Shown one piece after another: positions 14,011 to 22,541 of a stretch of 36,831 nucleotides of DNA (position 1 is its first letter; each line of letters begins with the position of its first letter). The translations under genes and the position numbers were made by a program. The notes below the pieces were generated by a model. It saw only the letters and a program-made list of their open reading frames with translations. It did no database searches and was not told the origin of the DNA. The stretch comes from Candidatus Pacearchaeota archaeon (GTDB taxonomy: Archaea > Nanobdellota > Nanobdellia > Pacearchaeales > GW2011-AR1), in assembly GCA_018303995.1 (NCBI GenBank), contig JAGVXB010000017.1:1-36831 (forward strand). The letters run 5' to 3'.

Positions 14011-16794
14011 TTAAAAGTTAAACCCAATTTTCTCATCTTTTATTTCAAATAAAATTATTTTTTTATTTTTATCGTCGGAAAAAACGACCTTATTAGCTCC
14101 AACTCTCTTAGAAATAAACTCTAAATGATGTTGTAAAAAGTTCCTTATTCTAGTAGTTACAAATAACTCCAGAGTAATCCTTTCTTCCTTCTTCATATTT
14201 CTATTCTTGCGTTCTGACTGTATCTTTCTAGCAATTTCTCGAGCATATCCTTCGGCTTCAAGCTCAGGAGTTATATTTAAATCAATATTAACTTCCTTAG
14301 CCCTTTTATCAAAAATGACTTTTTTAACATTAACTTCTTCAGCAATTATCTCTTCAAATTCCTCATCTAAAGAATTACAAATAGTTATGCTCGAGAGAGG
14401 TTGCCTAACTGGTATTTTATTAGCATCTCTTATCTTCAGAGCCTGACTGACTATTTCTCTAACTAAGTTCATCTTTTCAATTAATTTTTCATCCACGTCT
14501 TTTTTAGAATATTCTGGCCAATCGCCAAGATGCACAGAATCTTTATCAGAGTTTACTGTTTGATATATTTTTTCACTAATAAAAGGAAGCATTGGAGCAG
14601 CAATCAATGAAAAATCCTGTAGCACTTTTCTCAAAACTGCTCGTGCAATATCGTCGTCTCCGTCATTAAAACGATCCCTGCTTCGGCGAACATACCATGT
14701 AGAAAGTTCATCAACAAATTTTGATATCTCTCTAGCAGTATTTACAGTATCATAGCTTTCCATACTTTCAGTTACGGATAAGCCAAGATGAGCAACTTTA
14801 GATAATATCCAATTATCTAGAGAAGTATATTTTTTAGAAGATGAAAATTTACCTTTTGAGTTTATCGAATAAAAATTAAGAGTATTCAACAAAATCAAAA
14901 TTATCTTTTTATGAACTTCTTCTACTCCACTTTCTGAAAAGTTAACATCTTCGGCAGCCATTATCGGTGAAGATAGTAAATAAAATCTTAATGCATCTGC
15001 ACCATATTTAGAAATCAAAAGCATGGGATCTGGATAATTATTCTTTGATTTTGACATTTTTTGTCCATCTTTAGCAAGGATATTCCCCGTAGTAATTACA
15101 TTTTTGAAAGGATTTTTATTAAATAATATAGTGGAGTTGCAAAGCATATAGTAAAACCAAGTTCTAGTTTGAGCAATATATTCTGCAACAAAATCTCCTG
15201 GGAAATTATTATTAAACCAATCTTTTTTTTCAAAAGGATAATGTACTTGAGCAAATGGCATTGCACCAGATTCAAACCAACAGTCAAGAACCTCAGGAAC
15301 TCTGGACATTTCCTTACCGCAAGAACAACTTAACTTTACTTTATCCATCGTAGGTTTATGTAAATCTATTTTTTTAGGAAAATTAATTGCTTCTTTACGC
15401 AACTCTTCTATACTTCCTATAACTTTACTTCTCCCACAAGAACATTTCCAAATAGGTATAACTGAAGCCCAATATCTATTTCTAGAAATATTCCAGTCAG
15501 GAGCACTTAGAATATTATTCTTAAACCTACCTTCCTTCAAATGTTCAGGATACCAATTTATCTTTTCATTATTTTTTAAAAGGTCTTTCTTAATTTTCTG
15601 AATATTTATGAATAATGAAGGTAAAGGAGCATAAAACAAAGGAGTCTCGCATCGATAACAAAAAGGATAACTATGTTTATGAGATTCAGTCTTATATAAT
15701 AAATTTCTTTTTGTCAAATCGTTAATTATCTCCTTATCTAATTTCTTAAACCATCCACCGATCCATTCTTTAGGGCCTTCTTTAAGTTTTCCATCAAGAC
15801 CTATATGTTCAATTAAAGGCAAATCATATTTCTTTATCATTGAATAGTCAAACTCTCCATATGCTGCCATATGAACTATTCCTGTACCATCTGTAGTAGT
15901 TACTCCTTCATTATCATCTATGATATAATGCCCCTTTTTATCAGTTTTAATAAAATAAAGAGGTTCATATTCAATTCCGGCTAAATCTTTTCCCTTAAAT
16001 GTATCAAGAACTGTATGTTCTCCATTTAATTCTGAAACTCTATCAGCAACCAAAATGTAAACTTCATTGTTATTTCTTAATCTAACGTATTGAGCATCTG
16101 ATTTTACTGCTAAAGCAACATTTCCAATTAATGTCCAAGGAGTAGTTGTCCAAGCTAGAAAATACTCATTCTTATTTTTAACTTTGAATTTAACAACTAC
16201 TGATTGTTCAGTAACTTCTCTATAGCTATTGTCCATCGCTATTTCAGCATTTGCTAAAGGAGTCTCGCATCTTGGACAATACATTAAAACTCTTCTACCT
16301 TCATAAATCAGCCCTTTCTTCCAAATATCTTTGAAAGCCCACCAAACAGATTCCATATAGTTAACATCCATCGTTTTGTAAGAATTCTCAAAGTCAACCC
16401 ATCTTCCTAATCTTTCAACAAAACCTTTCCAATCATTAACATATCCTAAAACTGTTTTTTCACATTCATCACAAAATTTATCTACGCCCATAGTTTCTAT
16501 ATCTTTTTTACTCTTGAATCCAAGTTTTTTCTCAACTATATTTTCGATAGGTAACCCATGACAATCCCACCCCCACACTCTTTCAACTTTATATCCTCGC
16601 ATTGTCCAAAATCGTGGAATTGTGTCTTTTATCGTGCTTGCAAGTAAGTGGCCATAATGTGGAAGCCCCGTAGCAAACGGAGGTCCATCATAAAACACAT
16701 ATTGTTTTTTCTTTCCCTTCAAAGACTTCTCAAAGGTCTTATCTCTCTTCCAGAAATCAAGAATCTCTAATTCAATATCATTAGCACTAGTCAT
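14011..16794 (-). CDS. ileS: Isoleucyl-tRNA synthetase
   Basis: A 927-aa class I synthetase that charges tRNA-Ile. The HIGH motif reads HYGH (residues 46-49 in PPFATGLPHYGHLLAS), followed by the IleRS hallmark WGWDCHGLPIE. The CP1 editing domain is present (AWTTTPWTLIGN and GTGIVHMAAYGEFD), a zinc-binding pair of CxC motifs occurs near residue 450 (KCSCGRSK, SCSCGKE), and KMSKS is near residue 578 (DGQKMSKSKNN). The anticodon-binding helices carry WYVRRSRDRF. It is the archaeal/eukaryotic type but somewhat short at the C-terminus, in keeping with a reduced genome. The transcript appears to be single. Confidence 0.96.
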   Translation of the reverse strand: MTSANDIELEILDFWKRDKTFEKSLKGKKKQYVFYDGPPFATGLPHYGHLLASTIKDTIPRFWTMRGYKVERVWGWDCHGLPIENIVEKKLGFKSKKDIETMGVDKFCDECEKTVLGYVNDWKGFVERLGRWVDFENSYKTMDVNYMESVWWAFKDIWKKGLIYEGRRVLMYCPRCETPLANAEIAMDNSYREVTEQSVVVKFKVKNKNEYFLAWTTTPWTLIGNVALAVKSDAQYVRLRNNNEVYILVADRVSELNGEHTVLDTFKGKDLAGIEYEPLYFIKTDKKGHYIIDDNEGVTTTDGTGIVHMAAYGEFDYSMIKKYDLPLIEHIGLDGKLKEGPKEWIGGWFKKLDKEIINDLTKRNLLYKTESHKHSYPFCYRCETPLFYAPLPSLFINIQKIKKDLLKNNEKINWYPEHLKEGRFKNNILSAPDWNISRNRYWASVIPIWKCSCGRSKVIGSIEELRKEAINFPKKIDLHKPTMDKVKLSCSCGKEMSRVPEVLDCWFESGAMPFAQVHYPFEKKDWFNNNFPGDFVAEYIAQTRTWFYYMLCNSTILFNKNPFKNVITTGNILAKDGQKMSKSKNNYPDPMLLISKYGADALRFYLLSSPIMAAEDVNFSESGVEEVHKKIILILLNTLNFYSINSKGKFSSSKKYTSLDNWILSKVAHLGLSVTESMESYDTVNTAREISKFVDELSTWYVRRSRDRFNDGDDDIARAVLRKVLQDFSLIAAPMLPFISEKIYQTVNSDKDSVHLGDWPEYSKKDVDEKLIEKMNLVREIVSQALKIRDANKIPVRQPLSSITICNSLDEEFEEIIAEEVNVKKVIFDKRAKEVNIDLNITPELEAEGYAREIARKIQSERKNRNMKKEERITLELFVTTRIRNFLQHHLEFISKRVGANKVVFSDDKNKKIILFEIKDEKIGFNF

Positions 16795-16835
16795 ATCAAT
16801 AATGTTAAATTATACCTTTTATATCTTACTCCAAG

Positions 16836-17081
16836 TCATCTTTTTCTCTCAACAGCCCACTTTTTATCAAATCTTTTCAAAACACTAATATAACTAACAA
16901 TACAAATAAATCCTAAACTCAAAATAGTCACTTCATTCTCGAAAAATATAATCCCAATTAAAGACAAAACGAATAAAATTTTAATATAAACAAAACCATC
17001 AATCAACTCATCCTTAGCAAGCCAAGCGATAAGCAAACCCGTAGGAATACTCAAAAGCAAAACAACTAATTCAAGAACCAT
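16836..17081 (-). CDS. Small membrane protein, 81 aa
   Basis: Two to three hydrophobic segments (residues ~3-21, ~31-47 and ~50-67) and a basic tail (KRFDKKWAVERKR). No family is recognised. It begins immediately after the stop of the CBS-domain gene with no gap, so the two are co-transcribed and probably coupled. It may partner with the CBS protein, but that is only positional inference. Confidence 0.55.
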   Translation of the reverse strand: MVLELVVLLLSIPTGLLIAWLAKDELIDGFVYIKILFVLSLIGIIFFENEVTILSLGFICIVSYISVLKRFDKKWAVERKR

Positions 17082-17453
17082 TTAATCTATGATATAATCC
17101 TCATTATCCCATGATTTAAGAATATCTTTCGAGTCCAGTATCCCAACAAGCTTGCCCTTAGAATTAAGAACGGGAAAAACTCCTATCTCTTTTTCTCTCA
17201 AAATTTCAATAGCACTTTGTAATTTATCGCTCTCTTTAACAGAAACTACTTGTTTAGTCATAACTTCTGAAACTTTCTTAGACTCTCCAAAATTCCTAAC
17301 AAGATCGTGATAAGTTATAATTCCTAAAACCTCGCCATCATTAACAATCAACAAACTACTTATAGAATATTTAGTCATAATTTTAGCAGCATCCGATAAC
17401 ATCATATCATGTTCAATAACAATCGGTTTTTTCATCAAGTCTTTTACTTTCAT
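17082..17453 (-). CDS. Two-CBS-domain protein
   Basis: Two CBS repeats fill the 123-aa protein: VKDLMKKPIVIEHDMMLSDAAKIM...SSLLIVNDGEVLGIITYHDL and VSEVMTKQVVSVKESDKLQSAIEIL...FPVLNSKGKLVGILDSKDI. CBS pairs bind adenine nucleotides and sense energy state. The ORF track begins 14 codons earlier; I favour the ATG at 17453 because family homology begins there and a TATA-like ATATTATATAC is ~28 nt upstream. It is followed without a gap by a small membrane protein. Its effector target is unknown. Confidence 0.88.
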   Translation of the reverse strand: MKVKDLMKKPIVIEHDMMLSDAAKIMTKYSISSLLIVNDGEVLGIITYHDLVRNFGESKKVSEVMTKQVVSVKESDKLQSAIEILREKEIGVFPVLNSKGKLVGILDSKDILKSWDNEDYIID

Positions 17454-17487
17454 AAAATAGTTAAATAAAGAGAGTATATAATATTTA

Positions 17488-18039
17488 TCAAACAACTCGA
17501 GCGCTAATTATCTTAACTTCTACAACTGGCCTATCACCTGAGTCCGTTTTAACTTGTGCTATCTTATCAACAACATTCATTCCTTCTACAACGCGGCCAA
17601 AAACAGGGTGCTTCCCATCAAGAAAATTGTTATCCACGAGGTTTAAAAAAAACTGGCTTCCCCCAGTATTAGGTCCGGCATTAGCCATAGATATAGTTCC
17701 ACGCATATTTTTATCTAAATCGCTTCCAGTGAATTCATCTTTTATCTTATATCCAGGTCCACCGGCGCCAGTTCCAGTAGGGTCTCCTCCCTGAATCATA
17801 AATCCATTAATGACTCTGTGAAAAATCACTCCATTATAAAATCCTTCATTTACAAGTTTAACAAAATTACCTGCAGTAATTGGCATCTGTCCAGTATACA
17901 ACTCAATAACTATAGTCCCTTGAGTAGTCTCAAGAGATACATTTGTATAATTATTAACTTTTTTATTTCCCACCATATTAACTGCCACAATAGCAATAAC
18001 AATCAGGATAGAGGCTATTAAAATCTTCTTCTTGTACAT
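17488..18039 (-). CDS. Cyclophilin-type peptidyl-prolyl isomerase, membrane-anchored
   Basis: Residues ~40-183 are a compact cyclophilin: VSLETTQGTIVIELYTGQMPITAGNF, GVIFHRVINGFMIQGGDP with the catalytic Arg and the FMIQGGD block, and NTGGSQFFLNL. It catalyses proline isomerisation during folding. The N-terminus has one hydrophobic helix (ILIASILIVIAIVAVNMVG), so the domain is likely held on the outer face of the membrane. The ATG at 18039 is preferred over the TTG in the track. A TATA-like TTTATTAACC ~25 nt upstream overlaps the end of the upstream regulator gene. Confidence 0.92.
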   Translation of the reverse strand: MYKKKILIASILIVIAIVAVNMVGNKKVNNYTNVSLETTQGTIVIELYTGQMPITAGNFVKLVNEGFYNGVIFHRVINGFMIQGGDPTGTGAGGPGYKIKDEFTGSDLDKNMRGTISMANAGPNTGGSQFFLNLVDNNFLDGKHPVFGRVVEGMNVVDKIAQVKTDSGDRPVVEVKIISARVV

Positions 18040-18069
18040 ATTCAATAAAAAGATTTTAGGTTAATAAAT

Positions 18070-18762
18070 CTATTTCTTCGCAATCTTCCAAAGCAATTCA
18101 AAGTATTTCTTATATCCTATAGCAAACTCTTCCTGTTGAACAACAAGAGCAAAAGGCTTCTTACCCCACAGAATCATGGCAACACTATCTCCATAAATAT
18201 TAATTACCATAGGATTAGAATATTTTTCAGACAGATAGCGAGTTTCAGCAAGTATCTTTGGCTGTATGCTCTTATCTGAAGTAATTACCCTAATTTTAAC
18301 TTTCTTTTCTTTCCTGCGTTCGTTGAACCACTTAAAATAATAAGGCATTGCATTATAAGCCTCACGAGTAGCTCCCAAAATTAAGATTTCAGGGTAATCA
18401 AGCTGACTCTCAAAAACCATCTTAAGTCCATTTTTACCTCTGTAAAAATTAGTCTGCTCTTTTCTCCGAGTAGTGTTAAATTTCATCTTTAATCCTTCTA
18501 TAAAAGGAATCAACATATTTTTCTTTTGGTCAATAGAATCAAGAATTCTCTGAGGGTCAACAGCAGTAAAAACCCTGCGGTTGTTCTCTAAAATATAACT
18601 AACAAGTCCTTTCTGAATTAGTGTCTCAGTAACATCATACACCGTGCGACGATGTAATCCTGTCTTGCGAGAAATCTTTCCAGCAAGTGAAGAACCAAGT
18701 TCAACAAGAGCAGTATAAACTAAATCTTCATTTCCTGTCAATCCGGCTTCTTTCAAATCCAT
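18070..18762 (-). CDS. TrmB-like transcription regulator
   Basis: An N-terminal winged helix (DLVYTALVELGSSLAGKISRKTGLHRRTVYDVTETLIQKGLV) is followed by a phospholipase-D-like sensor domain (EILILGATREAYNAMPYYFKWFNERRKEKKVKIRVIT). Its length is typical for short TrmB relatives. The ORF track uses TTG at 18777; the ATG at 18762 lies ~27 nt below GTTTATAATG, which fits a leaderless start. It is the second TrmB-type regulator in the window and is only weakly similar to the one at 13142. The target is unknown; neighbours are cyclophilin and an unknown divergent gene. Confidence 0.83.
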   Translation of the reverse strand: MDLKEAGLTGNEDLVYTALVELGSSLAGKISRKTGLHRRTVYDVTETLIQKGLVSYILENNRRVFTAVDPQRILDSIDQKKNMLIPFIEGLKMKFNTTRRKEQTNFYRGKNGLKMVFESQLDYPEILILGATREAYNAMPYYFKWFNERRKEKKVKIRVITSDKSIQPKILAETRYLSEKYSNPMVINIYGDSVAMILWGKKPFALVVQQEEFAIGYKKYFELLWKIAKK

Positions 18763-18829
18763 AAAAAAATCAGACAATTTTACATTATAAACATTGTGGT
18801 GGTAAAGTTCACCTCATAAATTCATTATG

Positions 18830-18865
18830 CCTCCAAGTCATTCATAAATAAGAAGTGTAAGGAGG
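18830..18865 (+). promoter_or_regulatory. Strong Shine-Dalgarno-like GGAGG with a complementary CCTCC upstream
   Basis: AAGGAGG (GGAGG at 18861-18865) lies 16 nt before the ATG at 18882, which is longer than usual spacing, and CCTCC (18830-18834) can pair with it across a 26-nt loop. If transcribed together, the ribosome site could be hidden in a hairpin. Most genes in this window have no such site. Function is inference. Confidence 0.35.
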
Positions 18866-18881
18866 AAAAACAAAAAACAAA

Positions 18882-19358
18882 ATGGAACTTGAAACAAAAG
18901 TAATTCAGCTTATTGCAACAGATAGGATAGAAATTCCTATTTCTAGCATGTCTGGCAAGCTAAAAAGGCAAAAGCCAAAACTAGCAGAAGACATCGATTT
19001 AGGCAATAAAATTTCATATCAAGGCGAAAGATGTTATGCACGCATAGAGTCAGAAGACTTGCAAAAAGCAAGAGGAATGCGTGATGGGATAGATGAATTT
19101 GCACAAAGATTTCCAAAATATGGAACAATATTAAACGGAATAATTGAAGAAAAGAGAACTGCAAGAGAAACACATCTATACTTTGGTATGAACGAAAACT
19201 GCCGTTTATCCGAGGGAGATTACATGGGTGTAATGAAAGACCTTGGATTTACAGATACAATGGCAAGAAACTTATATCCGGAGCTAATGCAAGTAAGCAG
19301 AAACCTATCCAGAAAGCGTGACGAAGAACGTAGTATCTTGATAGGTTTTATTTTTTAA
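18882..19358 (+). CDS. Hypothetical protein, 158 aa
   Basis: I do not recognise a named family. The protein is soluble and highly charged, with KLAEDIDLGNKISYQGERCYARIE in the first half and KRTARETHLYFGMNENCRLSEGDYMGVMKDLGF in the second, the latter looking conserved and structured. The end is basic (SRNLSRKRDEERS). It is preceded by one of the few strong Shine-Dalgarno-like sequences of the window. It converges on msrA with a 4-nt overlap of stop codons. It is transcribed divergently from a TrmB-like regulator, which may control it. Confidence 0.65.
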   Translation: MELETKVIQLIATDRIEIPISSMSGKLKRQKPKLAEDIDLGNKISYQGERCYARIESEDLQKARGMRDGIDEFAQRFPKYGTILNGIIEEKRTARETHLYFGMNENCRLSEGDYMGVMKDLGFTDTMARNLYPELMQVSRNLSRKRDEERSILIGFIF

Positions 19359-19882
19359 ATTGCACAGCCAGCTCGTCCGCCCTTAAATATATATTTCTGA
19401 TGTTTATCTTCAGCGCGAACATAAATTGAAACTGGCTCAATAGAAGTAGCAATAGTTCTGTCATGTTTTTTTTGCTCTTTTCTTAAAGACTCCTCTGCCT
19501 CTTTACGCTGATATTCATCAAAATAAAATATAACTGAACGATATTGATAACCTACATCAGGTCCTTGGCGATTCATCTGCGTAGGGTCATGAATACTCCA
19601 AAAGACATCGAGCAATTTATTGTAACTTATCTTCTTAGAGTCAAATGTAATTCCAACGACTTCAGCGTGTCCTGTCTGTCCAGAACAAACTTGCTCATAA
19701 GTAGCTTTCTTAACTGTCCCGCCCGCGTATCCAACCTCCGTATCTATAACTCCAGGCAAGGTTCGAAAAGTCTCTTCTATTCCCCAGAAGCACCCAGCTC
19801 CAAACATTGCAATTTTAATGCTATTATTTTTCACAATTTTCTTAACAACGCTCTTTTTTATTCTCTTTTTAGTTTGTTTCAT
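19355..19882 (-). CDS. msrA: Peptide methionine sulfoxide reductase A
   Basis: The 175-aa enzyme has the catalytic motif GCFWG (Cys31), preceded by the usual MFGAG, and the family blocks EVGYAGGTVKKATYEQVCSGQTGHAEVV and FWSIHDPTQMNRQGPDVGYQYRS. It reduces methionine-S-sulfoxide in proteins. A basic ~20-residue N-terminal extension precedes the domain. Resolving Cys candidates are the one in VCSGQ and the one near the end (AGCAI). It overlaps the trpS 3' end by 14 nt and is probably translated from the same message. Confidence 0.95.
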   Translation of the reverse strand: MKQTKKRIKKSVVKKIVKNNSIKIAMFGAGCFWGIEETFRTLPGVIDTEVGYAGGTVKKATYEQVCSGQTGHAEVVGITFDSKKISYNKLLDVFWSIHDPTQMNRQGPDVGYQYRSVIFYFDEYQRKEAEESLRKEQKKHDRTIATSIEPVSIYVRAEDKHQKYIFKGGRAGCAI

Positions 19883-20939
19883 TTTTCATAATCGCCTTAT
19901 CCAAATCTTTTTTATTTACTTTATTGACTCTTTCTTGAAATTCAGAAATCATTTTAGTTAAATTATCTGAAAGCATCTTCTTAACTTCTCCACTAAGAAG
20001 TTTACCTTTTCTATAATCTTCAAATAGTTTTTTACTCTCTTTTTCATTAAGAAAATATTTAGACAAATAAAGGCATGAAACATCTACTTCAGGATTCCCT
20101 CCAATTTTTCTGTGTTCTTCAATGGTCTTTTGTCCCCCAGAAAAAGCTTTTCCTATTTTATTTATAATCATTTTTTTATCATCATTAAAAAACAAGGCAT
20201 TATTCTTGGATTTTGACATTTTTGCTCCGTCCGTACCTGGCATAAACGTAGAATGTAATATAGACGGTTTTTCATAACCCATGCGTGAAGCTATATCTCT
20301 GCATATTCTAATATGTGCATCCTCGTCAGGACCAATAATCACAAGAGTGTTCTTTATTCCAAATTTATGTTGTGGGAATAGTATATGGGCTGCCTGAATT
20401 GTAGGATAAAAATGTAGCCCAATATTATCATCATTTTCATAACCATAAGTGGCCTTAATTTCAGAAAGATTAACTTTTGTCGATAATTTTATTGCTAAAT
20501 TATAGATATTAGTATAAATCTGATCTATAATGAAATAAGTTTTATGAGGATCAAAACCATATGCCAATAACTCTTTAGCCAAGGCAAGTGAATTTTTCAA
20601 AGCTTCTTCCTGCGTTTCTACTTTTCCAGCTACATAAGACTCGTCATCAGAAATTGGAATAAAAACAGGAATTCCATATTCTTTTTGAAAATAAAGATTT
20701 GTATCAAATACAGGTTTATGTCCTAAATGAATTGTTCCAGAAGCATTAAAACCTGAGACTATGGCGCACTTTTCTTTATTTTTTAATGCTTTCAAAAATT
20801 TATCAAAGTCCCTATGTGAATGTATTAAATTCTTTTCAAATGTATAAAACTTGGGCAGATCCTTAATGTGTGAAATAGGCGTAGCTCCGAATTCTCTAAC
20901 TAATTTCTCATTACTCATACTTAATTCCTCATGTATCAT
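19869..20939 (-). CDS. trpS: Tryptophanyl-tRNA synthetase
   Basis: A class I synthetase of the archaeal/eukaryotic TrpRS type that charges tRNA-Trp. The HIGH motif is SGTIHLGH (near residue 70), the KMSKS loop is GAKMSKSKNN, and DEDAHIR is typical of TrpRS. The track's first codon is a GTG (20960); I prefer the ATG at 20939, because a TATA-like GTTTATATTG lies ~30 nt upstream. The ATG at 20918, preceded by GAGG, is also possible. The gene overlaps msrA by 14 nt and shares a short divergent promoter region with the 188-aa membrane protein gene. Confidence 0.94.
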   Translation of the reverse strand: MIHEELSMSNEKLVREFGATPISHIKDLPKFYTFEKNLIHSHRDFDKFLKALKNKEKCAIVSGFNASGTIHLGHKPVFDTNLYFQKEYGIPVFIPISDDESYVAGKVETQEEALKNSLALAKELLAYGFDPHKTYFIIDQIYTNIYNLAIKLSTKVNLSEIKATYGYENDDNIGLHFYPTIQAAHILFPQHKFGIKNTLVIIGPDEDAHIRICRDIASRMGYEKPSILHSTFMPGTDGAKMSKSKNNALFFNDDKKMIINKIGKAFSGGQKTIEEHRKIGGNPEVDVSCLYLSKYFLNEKESKKLFEDYRKGKLLSGEVKKMLSDNLTKMISEFQERVNKVNKKDLDKAIMKNETN

Positions 20940-21035
20940 ATCAATAAAGGTGTAAAACACAATATAAACGTTTCTAAGATATTACAATAGCTATATTTTT
21001 ATACTATCTTCTATTTGAAATAAAAAGAGTGTCAA

Positions 21036-21602
21036 ATGGGTTTCATAAAAGCAGGTTTCACTGGAGGATTTTTAGGGATAGTAATAAGCATAGCAAACAT
21101 ATTTGTAAATTCAAAAATTCTAGAAAAACTGTCTTCTGTAGGATTGTACGTAGCAAATTTCTTCGGAAAGGCATGCATCAACACTGAAGAAATTCAATGC
21201 ACTTTAGCACAAAAATTTACAACCATTATGGCAGTAATAGTTGGAAACACAATCGCTTATTTTATAATATTTGCACTAATTAGTATGGGTTTTAGCATAA
21301 TTAAAATGTGGTTTACTTCAAAGCCAAAAGCGCCAGAAGCAAGTCAGTCAGTACAATCACCACAAGTACAAGAACAACAAGTACCACAACAAACACTACA
21401 ACAGCCAGTTCAGTTACAACAACCTTTGCCAGTGCAACCGCAACAACAAGTACCACAACAAAGCACACAACAAGTTCAAATAGAACAACCTCAAATTATG
21501 CAAGTTCAAATAGAACAACCAGAACAAACACAAGAAAAACAGAAAATCAGAAAAATTTCAAAAAAGAAAGCAAAAATAACTAAGAAATCTAAAAATAAGT
21601 AA
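21036..21602 (+). CDS. Membrane protein with Gln/Pro-rich tail
   Basis: The first ~95 residues hold two membrane helices (~8-28 and ~65-92) and a loop with C...C (KACINTEEIQCTL) between them. The next ~75 residues are low-complexity Gln, Pro and Val (QEQQVPQQTLQQPVQ), and the end is lysine-rich. At DNA level a 20-bp unit is repeated exactly (21471-21490 and 21501-21520). A family is not recognised. A TATA-like TTTTTATACT ~30 nt upstream supports the start. The tail is probably cytoplasmic, flexible and basic, and might contact nucleic acid or ribosomes; this is inference. Confidence 0.65.
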   Translation: MGFIKAGFTGGFLGIVISIANIFVNSKILEKLSSVGLYVANFFGKACINTEEIQCTLAQKFTTIMAVIVGNTIAYFIIFALISMGFSIIKMWFTSKPKAPEASQSVQSPQVQEQQVPQQTLQQPVQLQQPLPVQPQQQVPQQSTQQVQIEQPQIMQVQIEQPEQTQEKQKIRKISKKKAKITKKSKNK

Positions 21603-21616
21603 TTTAAGTTAAGCAA

Positions 21617-22039
21617 CTAATTAGCTTCTTCATCTTCAGAATCATCGTCTGCGTCAGTCATACCGTCGTCGACAACATCAAGCTCTAATTCTTGTAATAT
21701 TGCAATTATTTTATCTAATTTAGCATTTATTCCGCTTAAGTCTACTGAAGGTGCATTAGAATTATTGGAAAAGTTATTGTCTCTTGAAAAGCTACTTCCT
21801 CTATCGCCTTGCTGTCCAAAACATTCACTGCAAAAGACTGGTTTGCTTCCTGTAGGTCTGAATGGAACTTGACACTTCTTATTACATTTACTGCAAGTAG
21901 CATCATACATTTCAACACTTCTTCTCTCAGAATTTCTATCTCGGCTAAATCCTCCTCTATCTCCTCCAAAGCCACGGCCTCCATCTCTGGATCTTCCGCC
22001 GCCAAATCCTCCGCGTCCTTGTGGTCTAAAATTTCCCAT
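21617..22039 (-). CDS. RGG-box and zinc-ribbon nucleic-acid-binding protein
   Basis: The N-terminal third is a Gly/Arg-rich RGG box (RPQGRGGFGGGRSRDGGRGFGG). A zinc ribbon follows: YDATCSKCNKKCQVPFRPTGSKPVFCSECF, with two CxxC knuckles, a type seen as a free-standing domain in DPANN archaea and candidate-phyla bacteria. A Ser/Asn linker, a short predicted coil (INAKLDKIIAILQELE) and a strongly acidic tail complete it. The ATG at 22039 replaces the track's TTG; GGTTTAAATAG sits ~27 nt upstream. RNA binding is likely but not shown. Confidence 0.75.
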   Translation of the reverse strand: MGNFRPQGRGGFGGGRSRDGGRGFGGDRGGFSRDRNSERRSVEMYDATCSKCNKKCQVPFRPTGSKPVFCSECFGQQGDRGSSFSRDNNFSNNSNAPSVDLSGINAKLDKIIAILQELELDVVDDGMTDADDDSEDEEAN

Positions 22040-22084
22040 ATTCAAATGTTAAAATCTGACTATTTAAACCTGCGTAAAAAAAAT

Positions 22085-22507
22085 CTAATTAAATCTAGGG
22101 TGTGCTCTCATAATTACTTTTGCATAAAATGGAAGTGATCCTGAATAACTGGCAACTTCGCTAATCCTTTCAATGATAGATGGAACCTGACCTGCCGGAA
22201 AAGTACGGGTGTTTTGAAGAGTCAATTTATCAAAATAGTTCTTTGCAACAATTGCTTCTAAAACAAGATCTATAATATGATCTTTTGGTTCACTTTTAGG
22301 AATAAATGCTCTTCTATCAGAGTTAGTGCTATTAGGGTTCATTGATGGCAGAGTATTAACTGTAATCATCGAACCATCTCTATAAGCAGATATAACAATA
22401 GAAGGACCATAAACTCGTTGAGCTCCTGTGGCTAAAAGCTCTGCAACTGCAAAATCTCTAGCTCTGTTCATTCTTTCTTCATAATCTCTCGGTGGATAAT
22501 CTGTCAT
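22085..22507 (-). CDS. Hypothetical protein, 140 aa
   Basis: No family recognised. It is a soluble protein with DYEERMNRARDFAVAELLATGAQRVYGPSIVISAYRDGS in the first half and PSIIERISEVASYSGSLPFYAKVIMRAHPRF at the end. The promoter has GATTTATAAATC, a palindromic TATA box about 25 nt upstream of the ATG. It is a single gene lying between the RGG/zinc-ribbon gene and the copper ATPase. Confidence 0.6.
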   Translation of the reverse strand: MTDYPPRDYEERMNRARDFAVAELLATGAQRVYGPSIVISAYRDGSMITVNTLPSMNPNSTNSDRRAFIPKSEPKDHIIDLVLEAIVAKNYFDKLTLQNTRTFPAGQVPSIIERISEVASYSGSLPFYAKVIMRAHPRFN

Positions 22508-22541
22508 AATGTTCTTTCAAAAAAATGATTTATAAATCTAA

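Noticed and set aside
21308-21583. 91-aa Ser/Thr-rich ORF inside the Gln-rich gene
   Set aside because: It is the +1-frame shadow of the CAA-rich repeat; Thr/Ser runs arise from reading CAACAA as ACAACA.
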